Source of the DNA: DAISJI01 sp964559835
GTDB taxonomy: Bacteria > Acidobacteriota > Terriglobia > Terriglobales > Acidobacteriaceae
Assembly (NCBI GenBank): GCA_964559835.1
Contig: CAZLJE010000028.1
Span: 5,500 to 69,499, forward strand
Reading direction: 5' to 3'
Length of the DNA stretch: 64,000 nt
The position numbers and the translations under genes are program-made. Below the pieces are notes generated by a model. That model had not been told where the DNA came from and did no database searches. It saw nothing but the letters and a program-made list of their open reading frames with translations. Positions 26,138-32,758 of this stretch are shown piece after piece. Positions within the stretch are counted from its first letter, which is position 1. Every line of letters starts with the position of its first letter.

Positions 26138-27688
26138 ATGCTGCAGCAAACGTTCATTCACATTCCCGGCATCGGTCGCCAAACCGAGCACGACATGTGG
26201 GAGAGCGGGATTCGCAGCTGGGATGACGCGGACCGATTCGAAAAACGGTTCGGCGTCCTCGGCGCACGCTTGCAGAAGCGCCTTGACGACTACCTTCCGC
26301 TTTCACGTCAGGCAATCAAGAGCAAGAATGCCGCCTTCTTTCAGCGCCTGAGTGCTCTTGGCGAGGCTTGGCGCGTTTTCCCTGAGTTCTCTGACGAGTG
26401 CGTTTATCTCGATATCGAGACGACGGGTTTGTCCACTGTCTTCGACTCTGTGACTCTGGTTGGGCTCTACGACGGCCGCCGTTACAACGTCTTCATCCAA
26501 GACCGGAATATGGATGCGCTTGCCGAGGCGCTAAAGAAATACTCGGTGGTCGTCACCTTCAACGGGGCTGGCTTCGATCTCCGCTTTCTGCGTTCAGCAT
26601 TTCCAGGAATCGAACTGCCACCAGTCCATATTGATCTGCGGTGGGTTTCCCGACGGCTCGGTTACAAAGGCGGGTTGAAAGAAGTCGAGCCGCGTTTTGG
26701 CCTACACCGGGACGCTTCGATAGCAGATGTATCTGGTTTCGATGCGACTGTTCTCTGGGCAAAGCATCTGCGCGGGGATAAAGGTGCGCTCGCGAAGCTC
26801 GTGGAGTACAACACTGCCGATGTCGTTCATCTGAAGGCGATGATGGAGATCTGCTACGACAAGCTCTCGCAGCAAACGGCATCGTTCTTGAAGAAGTCGA
26901 TTGCTCCGGTGTTCACAGGCGTCGCGGAACTTCCGAAGCGACCGCGTGTATCTGCTGTGCGCGCCGTGACAAAAACTCAATCGGGAAGTGAGATTGTCTC
27001 GAAGCTCCTCCAGAGAGTCTCCGCTAGTGGTCGGGCACCGCGAATCGTCGGAATTGATCTGACTGGTAGCGAGAAAAGAGCCACGGGATGGGCACTGCTT
27101 GATGGTTCGGATGCGTCCACACTCTCTTTGCGGACGGACGAGGCTCTCATTGGCGAGACGGTCGCGGCCAAGCCGGACATCGTCTCCATTGATTCGCCCT
27201 TATCCCTACCAGAAGGCGTCGTTGATCCGGAGAATGTCGGCGAGTACCCGATCTACCGAAAATGCGAGCTTGCGCTGAAGCGCATGGGTATCTCAGTGTT
27301 CTGGTGCCTCCTGCCGACAATGAAATGTCTCACGACTCGCGGTATGCGGCTCGCAAGCGAATTGCGCAAGCGGGGGCTGACCGTCATTGAGAGTTACCCC
27401 GGGGCGGCTCAGGACTTGCTCGGAATTCCGCGCAAGGGCGCAAGCCTGGATGAACTCAAGAAAGGCATGGGCCGCATTGGCATTACCGGCGCGTACCTCA
27501 CCGAAAAGGTCACGCACGACGAGGTAGACGCAATCACGTCCGCGCTCGTCGGTCTCTTCTATTTGGCGGATGACTACATTGGTTTGGGAACGCCAACCGA
27601 GGATTACCTGATCGTCCCGCGCTCACCAAGCATCAATTACGCGAAGCTGGCTGAGATCATCCATTCGACCGGGCTCGACGAAGTCTGA
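26138..27688 (+). CDS. RNase H-fold (YprB-like DEDD) exonuclease fused to DUF429 nuclease-like domain
   Basis: A 516-residue fusion. The N-terminal half (to about residue 255) is a YprB/RNase_H_2-type DEDD exonuclease: ExoI CVYLDIETTGLS, ExoII VTFNGAGFDLRFL, ExoIII LVEYNTADVVHLKAMM with Asp. It is preceded by a short helical part (IPGIGRQTEHDMWESGI) that could act like a helix-hairpin-helix. The C-terminal half is DUF429, a predicted RNase H-fold domain: IVGIDLTGSEKRATGWALLD, DIVSIDSPLSLPEG, RKCELALKRMGISVFWCLLP and a final HDEVDAITSALVGLF. AAAGG lies seven bases before the ATG. First gene of the operon; the kinase-like gene follows by 9 bp. A nucleic acid- or nucleotide-degrading role is inferred. 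Confidence 0.8.
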   Translation: MLQQTFIHIPGIGRQTEHDMWESGIRSWDDADRFEKRFGVLGARLQKRLDDYLPLSRQAIKSKNAAFFQRLSALGEAWRVFPEFSDECVYLDIETTGLSTVFDSVTLVGLYDGRRYNVFIQDRNMDALAEALKKYSVVVTFNGAGFDLRFLRSAFPGIELPPVHIDLRWVSRRLGYKGGLKEVEPRFGLHRDASIADVSGFDATVLWAKHLRGDKGALAKLVEYNTADVVHLKAMMEICYDKLSQQTASFLKKSIAPVFTGVAELPKRPRVSAVRAVTKTQSGSEIVSKLLQRVSASGRAPRIVGIDLTGSEKRATGWALLDGSDASTLSLRTDEALIGETVAAKPDIVSIDSPLSLPEGVVDPENVGEYPIYRKCELALKRMGISVFWCLLPTMKCLTTRGMRLASELRKRGLTVIESYPGAAQDLLGIPRKGASLDELKKGMGRIGITGAYLTEKVTHDEVDAITSALVGLFYLADDYIGLGTPTEDYLIVPRSPSINYAKLAEIIHSTGLDEV

Positions 27689-27697
27689 GTCGGTACA

Positions 27698-28258
27698 ATG
27701 CTCGGCATGAATGATCGGGTGCGGCTGGTGATTGGCGTCGCGGGTCGTATTGGCTCTGGCAAAACCGTGGTCGCACGCTACCTGGCTGACCGCCATGGGT
27801 TCGAATATCTCCGCTACAGTATCGTGCTGGCCGACTGGTACAAAGAAGATCCTGAAGCAAAGATGCGGCTGCAAACCGTGGGGTGGGAAGTGATGTCGGG
27901 AGAAGGCCAGCTGGAATTGAATCGACGTTTGATTTCCCGTATCGATCCTGCATACGACTGCGCCGTCGATGGTCTTCGCCATCCGATTGATTTCGAAAGC
28001 CTGAAGAATGCATTTGCTAACTCGTTCTTCTTGGTTTACATAGATACGCTCCACGAAATTCGCTTCGAACGGTTGCGCAACCGGTACGCAACATACGAGG
28101 AATTCCTCGCCGCCGATTCGCATCCCGTTGAATCACACATTCAGGAGTTGGTTCCACTTGCATCGGCGACGCTTAACGGCGCCGCGCCGATGGGCGAGCT
28201 TGGTCCACAGGTCGACCAGCTTGTGCGCGATTTCCGCGTGCGGTCGGAGGGTTTGTGA
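27698..28258 (+). CDS. P-loop nucleotide kinase-like protein
   Basis: A 186-residue P-loop protein. Walker A is GVAGRIGSGKTVVARYLADRHG, typical of (deoxy)nucleoside monophosphate and dephospho-CoA kinases. The conserved Asp of the acceptor/Walker B region is in YDCAVDGLRHPIDFESL, and a lid-like Arg-rich segment is RFERLRNRYATYEEFL. It is too distant to name the acceptor. In context a dNMP kinase that raises a modified purine monophosphate is attractive, since PurZ products need phosphorylation. ATG at 27698 or 27707 are both possible. Its stop overlaps the start of the next gene by four bases (GTGA). Confidence 0.7.
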   Translation: MLGMNDRVRLVIGVAGRIGSGKTVVARYLADRHGFEYLRYSIVLADWYKEDPEAKMRLQTVGWEVMSGEGQLELNRRLISRIDPAYDCAVDGLRHPIDFESLKNAFANSFFLVYIDTLHEIRFERLRNRYATYEEFLAADSHPVESHIQELVPLASATLNGAAPMGELGPQVDQLVRDFRVRSEGL

Positions 28259-29340
28259 GTGTCTGGGTCGTTGTCGGCGGCCAATACGGGTCGGAGGGAA
28301 AAGGAAAAATCTCGGCTATCATCACTCTTCGGGAAGAGATAGATTTATGTGTTCGGTGCGGCGGCCCGAATTCCGGGCATTCATTCGATGATCTAGACGG
28401 AACACGAAGGCTTGTCCGCCAAGTCCCAACAGGATTTGTTAGGTCGCGAACCCGCTTGTTGATACCTGCGGGCGGTTTAGTAGATCTCGACGTTCTCGAA
28501 CAAGAATTATCGTTCTTGCGGCTTGGTCCGGATCGCGTTGGCATTGACGCGCGGGCAATAGTAATCGAATCATTCGATAAGCAAAACGAGCGTGAACTCA
28601 AACTATCAGAGCGCCTCAGCTCAACTCTGTGCGGCGTCGGGGCGGCACAATCACGGCGGGTTTTGAGAGATAAGACGGTTCGTCGCATCGAGAACATCGT
28701 CCGAGACGCCCGTTGGATTGCGCCGTACGTAACCGACGCCGCGTCAGAAATTCACGAAGCGATCGGAACGGGCAAGCGTGTCTTGGTCGAGGGTACGCAA
28801 GGATTTGGATTGTCTGTGTACCACTCGCAGCATTACCCATGCGCCACGTCTCGAGATACAACTGCGGCAGCTTTCTTGAGCGAGGTGGGCGTCGGCCCGC
28901 TCTGTGTCAACCACGTCGTGGTCGTCTTTCGAACTTTTCCGATACGCGTTGCAGGAAGACAGGCAGGACCTCTTATCAACGAGATTTCGTGGGCTGACGT
29001 GCAGGCAGAATGCGGCGCTCCTCACACAATCGATGAGATGACCAGCGTGACGCAAAAGGTCCGACGCGTTGGCAGGTTTGATTGGGAACTTGCAAAATGC
29101 GCAGCTAGGTATAACCATCCAACAGAACTCGCGATCAACGGGATCGATTACTTGGAGTTCAAGAACCGCAGCGTGCATGCCCGTGAAAATCTCACTTCCA
29201 AAGCTCGTTTGTTCATTAATAGGCTCGAACGCGAAACCGGAGTCCCCGTGAAATATTGTGGCACCGGGCCAGGGTTACAAGATGTTGTCGAGTTATCGGA
29301 ACGAGTCGTTCGCATCGTCAGTCACGCTGGCGGATACTGA
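28255..29340 (+). CDS. PurA/PurZ-like adenylosuccinate synthetase homologue
   Basis: A 361-residue protein of the adenylosuccinate synthetase family, much shorter than housekeeping PurA (about 430). The nucleotide loop reads GGQYGSEGKGK, so Ser13 stands where PurA has its catalytic Asp13; Asp replacement is reported for phage PurZ enzymes, which join Asp to dGMP on the 2-aminoadenine pathway. The second catalytic His is kept (GGPNSGHS, His42). Other family blocks are VLVEGTQGFGLS, YPCATSRDTTAA, VGPLCVNHVVVVFRTFPIRV, TSVTQKVRRVGRFDW, NGIDYLEF and the C-terminal YCGTGPGLQDVV. The GTG start overlaps the kinase stop. Likely product: (2-amino)deoxyadenylosuccinate or a related adduct. Function inferred. 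Confidence 0.8.
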   Translation: MSVWVVVGGQYGSEGKGKISAIITLREEIDLCVRCGGPNSGHSFDDLDGTRRLVRQVPTGFVRSRTRLLIPAGGLVDLDVLEQELSFLRLGPDRVGIDARAIVIESFDKQNERELKLSERLSSTLCGVGAAQSRRVLRDKTVRRIENIVRDARWIAPYVTDAASEIHEAIGTGKRVLVEGTQGFGLSVYHSQHYPCATSRDTTAAAFLSEVGVGPLCVNHVVVVFRTFPIRVAGRQAGPLINEISWADVQAECGAPHTIDEMTSVTQKVRRVGRFDWELAKCAARYNHPTELAINGIDYLEFKNRSVHARENLTSKARLFINRLERETGVPVKYCGTGPGLQDVVELSERVVRIVSHAGGY

Positions 29341-29351
29341 CATACTGACAT

Positions 29352-30404
29352 ATGGATCTTCGCAAGGAAGCTCAGAGTCGGTTTAAAGAAACCATCCGGA
29401 AAGCGATTGCCGCTAATCCAATCACTGCGGGAGCTCGCCGCGACATAGAGCGCGATTATCTTGCATCGCTTCCGGACATTCCTTTTGATCCAACCCGTGC
29501 CAGGGGAGTTCTCCTCGCAGATGAAATCGAGCATTTCGCAATCAACTACAAGCTCATTGATCCTTTTGAACCGGAGAAGAAAAAGCTCAGAGCTGCTGGT
29601 TACGAGCTGTCAGTTGGAGGCGTCTACGCGAAGGCCGGTGAAATAATTGAGCTCCCCGACAAAGTCGGCCGTGACGAAATCCTTGTTCAGCCATTTGAAG
29701 TTGTCATCATTCAGACTCTTGAGCGATTGAACATGCCGGATTTCATGATTGCAAGATGGAATGTTGCTGTTGGGCAGGCTTATCAAGGTTTCCTTTGGGT
29801 GGGGGCTGCTCAAGTCGATCCTGGTTTTAAGGGGTACCTCTGCTGTCCGATATACAACCTGTCCGACAAGCCGCGAACGTTGAGACGTGGACAATCACTC
29901 GCTGTGATTGACTTCGTCTGGACAACAGCGCCAACGAAGCGAAGTTCCGAGTTTCGATTCAAGTCGTTGGAACGAAAGCGCATTCTATTTGAGGATTACG
30001 ATCCTAAGTCTCTGACAAGCGCTCTTACTACTCACGCTCAAGAACGCCTCAATCGGATGGAAAAGGAAGTCGCTGAATTGCGAAGCACCGTCTTCAGTTC
30101 CATCACCGTCATTCTAACGGCCTTGGGTGCGCTGGTAACGGCCTTAGCTTTGTTCGTTTCGAAACAATATCCAGAGGCGCTGACGAGGTTCTCACCTCCC
30201 CTGCTTGTGTCGCTTGCGGCTCTAATAGTCGCATTCGCTGGCGTTATCGTCAGTGTTACGCGCCATTCATGGGTCCGGTATGCGTTGTTTGCTTTGGTGC
30301 TGATAGGAATCGGATTTTTCTTGTGGTGGTATTCGAGTACTTACCCGCTCAGTCCTTACTCGGGTGCGTCAGGATTGCTGCTCGACCCTGGACGAAACCA
30401 GTAA
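29352..30404 (+). CDS. Membrane-anchored dUTPase/dCTP deaminase-fold protein, probably catalytically dead
   Basis: A 350-residue protein. Residues about 30-200 follow the dCTP deaminase/dUTPase trimeric fold: LRAAGYELSVGGVYA, IARWNVAVGQAYQGFLWV and the hallmark AAQVDPGFKGYLCCPIYN. In Dcd the DPGF is followed by G-x-(I/L)-T-L-E, where the Glu is catalytic; here a Pro occupies that position, and the RSS triad reads RWN. Ligand binding without deamination is therefore likely. A short coiled coil follows (HAQERLNRMEKEVAELRS), then three membrane helices (VFSSITVILTALGALVTALALFV, LLVSLAALIVAFAGVIVSV, YALFALVLIGIGFFLWWY). Last gene of the operon; lower GC than the flanks. Confidence 0.75.
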   Translation: MDLRKEAQSRFKETIRKAIAANPITAGARRDIERDYLASLPDIPFDPTRARGVLLADEIEHFAINYKLIDPFEPEKKKLRAAGYELSVGGVYAKAGEIIELPDKVGRDEILVQPFEVVIIQTLERLNMPDFMIARWNVAVGQAYQGFLWVGAAQVDPGFKGYLCCPIYNLSDKPRTLRRGQSLAVIDFVWTTAPTKRSSEFRFKSLERKRILFEDYDPKSLTSALTTHAQERLNRMEKEVAELRSTVFSSITVILTALGALVTALALFVSKQYPEALTRFSPPLLVSLAALIVAFAGVIVSVTRHSWVRYALFALVLIGIGFFLWWYSSTYPLSPYSGASGLLLDPGRNQ

Positions 30405-30424
30405 ATTAACGTCCGACCCGAAGC

Positions 30425-30559
30425 TTGACACCGGTCCATAGCGAACAATACGTTATCTTCGAGACCCTTTCCCTCTTGAGTTTCATTCTCGTCGGCGTAC
30501 TGGTCATTGCAGCGGAGTGGCATGTTGCCATCAAAATCTGGCACCTGCTGTTTGCATAA
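30425..30559 (+). CDS. Possible 44-residue membrane peptide downstream of the island
   Basis: Only a TTG start is available (MTPVHSEQYVIFETLSLLS). The product has one hydrophobic helix (SLLSFILVGVLVIAA) and a Trp-rich tail (EWHVAIKIWHLLFA). The composition looks protein-like rather than random, but the weak start makes it speculative. Confidence 0.25.
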   Translation: MTPVHSEQYVIFETLSLLSFILVGVLVIAAEWHVAIKIWHLLFA

Positions 30560-30660
30560 ATTCGCGTTGTGACATGCGTATCCGGCGTATTGTCTCGATG
30601 AAGAAAAGCGCGACTCTCGCCGCGCCCTACCGTCCATCTTGCCTCGGGCCTCGTGCCTCC

Positions 30661-31659
30661 CTATTTCCCCAGCGCATCCACGATCCGGTCGAAGTCTTCC
30701 AGGGTCTTGTACTCGATGACGACCTTTCCCTTGCCGCCTTTGTCGACGATGCTGACCTTGGTTCCCAGCGCGGCCATTAACTGACGCTCGGCTTCTTTCA
30801 CGTTCGGGTCGCGGAGCTTTTTCGCGGGCTCCTCGCCGGTGACTTCCTTCACCGTGTGGTCCCACATGTGCCGCTTGGCCAGCTCTTCCGTCTGGCGCAC
30901 CGACAGCTGGTGTTGGATCACCTGCGCCAGCACCAGGTCGATCGCATCTTTATCGGGCAGGCCCATCAGCACCTTGGCGTGTCCGAAGCTCAGCTTGCCG
31001 ACGGCGAGGAATCCCTGCGCGTCGGGGGGCAGCTTCAGCAGGCGCATGTGGTTGGCGACGGTCGCGCGCTCTTTCCCCGTGCGCACCGAGATCTGCTCCT
31101 GCGTCAGGCCGAAGTCGTTGGCCAGGCGCGCGAAGGCGTACGCCATCTCCATCGGGTTCAGGTCCTCGCGCTGCAGGTTCTCGATGAGCGACAGCTCCGC
31201 CGCCTGCTCGTTCGAAACTTTCCGCACGAGCGCGGGGACGGTCTCGCGGCCCGCCAGCTTCGAGGCCAGCCAGCGCCGCTCGCCCGCGATGAGCTGGTAC
31301 TTGACCTTCGCACTCTCGACGTGCGGCCGCTGGTGTCCGCCCCAGATCGCGACCTCGACCGGGTCGAGCTGCTCCTCGGGGACCTCCTGCTGGTAGCGCA
31401 CGATGCCGGCGGTGACCTCGCGCACGACGATCGGCTGCATCACGCCGCTGACGCGGATCGACGCCGCCAGCTCCTGCAGCTTTTCACTGTCGTTGTGCCG
31501 CCGCGGCTGGTAGGGGCTGGGCTCGATCTCGTCGAGACGGATCTCCTGCACGCCCTCGCCCGGGACCTCTTTGATGACTTCGCGCACGACCGGCGCCGTC
31601 TGCCGGGCGGCGGGGATCAGCGATTCCAGGCCGCGGCCTAATGCTCTTTTTTTGTCCAT
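30661..31659 (-). CDS. parB: ParB, chromosome partitioning CTPase/DNA-binding protein
   Basis: Centromere-binding protein that loads on parS and spreads as a CTP-dependent clamp. The start at 31659 gives the classical MDKKRALGRGLESLIP; an ATG four codons upstream is possible. The N-terminal domain has EIEPSPYQPRRH and the GERRW box (YQLIAGERRWLASKLAGRETVPALV); between them sits an extra stretch of about 36 residues (GIVRYQQEVPEEQLDPVEVA and following). The DNA-binding HTH (LTQEQISVRTGKERATVANHMRLLKLP) and the C-terminal dimer domain follow. Downstream of parA, separated by a repeat hairpin. Confidence 0.93.
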   Translation of the reverse strand: MDKKRALGRGLESLIPAARQTAPVVREVIKEVPGEGVQEIRLDEIEPSPYQPRRHNDSEKLQELAASIRVSGVMQPIVVREVTAGIVRYQQEVPEEQLDPVEVAIWGGHQRPHVESAKVKYQLIAGERRWLASKLAGRETVPALVRKVSNEQAAELSLIENLQREDLNPMEMAYAFARLANDFGLTQEQISVRTGKERATVANHMRLLKLPPDAQGFLAVGKLSFGHAKVLMGLPDKDAIDLVLAQVIQHQLSVRQTEELAKRHMWDHTVKEVTGEEPAKKLRDPNVKEAERQLMAALGTKVSIVDKGGKGKVVIEYKTLEDFDRIVDALGK

Positions 31660-31685
31660 GATCGTCGTCATCGCGTTGCCAGAGC

Positions 31686-31756
31686 TTCCTATTACTTATT
31701 ACTCATTACTTATTACTGCCCGACAACGAGTAATAAGTATTAAGTAATAAGAAATA
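31686..31756. repeat. TTACTTATTACTCATTACT word hairpin between parA and parB
   Basis: TTATTACTTATTACTCATTA words followed by the complementary GAGTAATAAGTATTAAGTA. Same family as at 14236-14332. It lies in the leader of parB. Confidence 0.65.
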
Positions 31757-31763
31757 TATCGTG

Positions 31764-32576
31764 TCACGATACAATCTCTTCGACTGCCGCGGCCCGCGCT
31801 CCTCGTGCCGCGACCCGGTCCCGCGTCATGATCTCTTTCGCGAGCTTGATGTACGCCTCCGCGCCGCGGCTGCGCGCGTCGTACAACAGCGCCGGCTTGC
31901 CGTAGCTCGGCGCTTCGGCGAGGCGTACGTTGCGCGGAATGGTCGTCGTGCACAACTTGTCGCCGAAATGGTTCTTCAATTCCGACGCAACCTGCTGCGC
32001 GAGATTCGTGCGGTCGTCGTACATCGTCAGCACGACGCCCTCGACGTACAGCGACGGATTGAACGTCTCGCGGATCCGGCTGACCGTGTCGAGCAATTCG
32101 CTGACGCCTTCGAGCGCAAAGTATTCCGCCTGCATCGGGATCAAAACGGTGTCGGCGGCGACGAGCGCGTTCAGCGTCAGCAGATCCAGCGCCGGAGGAC
32201 AATCCAGAACGGTGAACTGATATTTTTCGCGCGCGCCGTTCAGCGCGTTGCGCAGCCGGAATTCCCTGCCCTCGGCTTCGACCAGCTCGATGTTGGCGCC
32301 GATCAGGTTCTTGTGCGCCGGGACGATCCAAAGCTGTTCCAGAGCTGTCGGCTGAAGCGCCTGCTCCAAAGACGAGTTCCCGACCAGCAAGTCGTATGTA
32401 TTGAGGCGCTCGGGATCGCGGACCAGTCCGAGGCCGCTGGTCGAATTGGACTGGGGGTCGCAATCTACCAACAGGGTCTCTACTTCGGCGGCGGCAAACG
32501 ACGCGGCAAGATTGATGGCGGTCGTAGTTTTACCCACGCCACCTTTTTGATTGGCTACGGCTATGACCCGTCCCAT
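31764..32576 (-). CDS. parA: ParA (Soj), chromosome partitioning ATPase
   Basis: Nucleoid-associated Walker ATPase of the partition system. The start MGRVIAVANQKGGVGKTTTAINLAA at 32576 is the normal ParA N-terminus with the deviant Walker A motif. Further motifs are VDCDPQSNSTSG, YQFTVLDCPPALDLLTLNALVAADTVLIPMQAEYFALEGVSEL and VVLTMYDDRTNLAQQVASEL. An upstream extension in the same frame (to 32729) is rejected because it reads through parS (MFHVEQ...). Lies before parB on the same strand; two parS sites flank its promoter side. Confidence 0.95.
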   Translation of the reverse strand: MGRVIAVANQKGGVGKTTTAINLAASFAAAEVETLLVDCDPQSNSTSGLGLVRDPERLNTYDLLVGNSSLEQALQPTALEQLWIVPAHKNLIGANIELVEAEGREFRLRNALNGAREKYQFTVLDCPPALDLLTLNALVAADTVLIPMQAEYFALEGVSELLDTVSRIRETFNPSLYVEGVVLTMYDDRTNLAQQVASELKNHFGDKLCTTTIPRNVRLAEAPSYGKPALLYDARSRGAEAYIKLAKEIMTRDRVAARGARAAAVEEIVS

Positions 32577-32651
32577 GATTTGTCCAGAGAATCGCCGGAA
32601 CAAGAGTAGCGGTTCGGCGGGGGCGGCGCAATGAGGGATGGGCGGTTTGAA

Positions 32652-32671
32652 ATTGTTCCACGTGGAACAAT
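32652..32671. promoter_or_regulatory. parS site 1
   Basis: ATTGTTCCACGTGGAACAAT is a perfect 20-bp palindrome containing TGTTCCACGTGGAACA, the standard ParB binding site, in the intergenic region upstream of parA. A TTTTCCACA motif (reverse strand) follows at 32672-32680. Confidence 0.9.
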
Positions 32672-32709
32672 CTGTGGAAAACGTATGGATAGCTGTTCTA
32701 AAACCGGCA

Positions 32710-32731
32710 GATTGTTCCACGTGGAACAATC
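32710..32731. promoter_or_regulatory. parS site 2
   Basis: Second perfect copy, a 22-bp palindrome centred on the same TGTTCCACGTGGAACA core. Sites 1 and 2 share the downstream extension CTGTGGAAAA and so form a direct repeat, with core starts about 59 bp apart. Confidence 0.9.
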
Positions 32732-32758
32732 TGTGGAAAAGACGTAAGATGCCGGGCT

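Noticed and set aside
28255..29340. Housekeeping purA
   Set aside because: Too short, Asp13 replaced by Ser, and located in a low-GC operon with kinase and dUTPase-like genes; housekeeping PurA is expected elsewhere.
30356..30865. 169-residue minus-strand ORF at the end of parB
   Set aside because: Overlaps the parB coding end in another frame; composition typical of a shadow.
32577..32729. N-terminal extension of ParA
   Set aside because: The extension translates parS and leader sequence; family N-terminus begins at MGRVIAVANQKGG.
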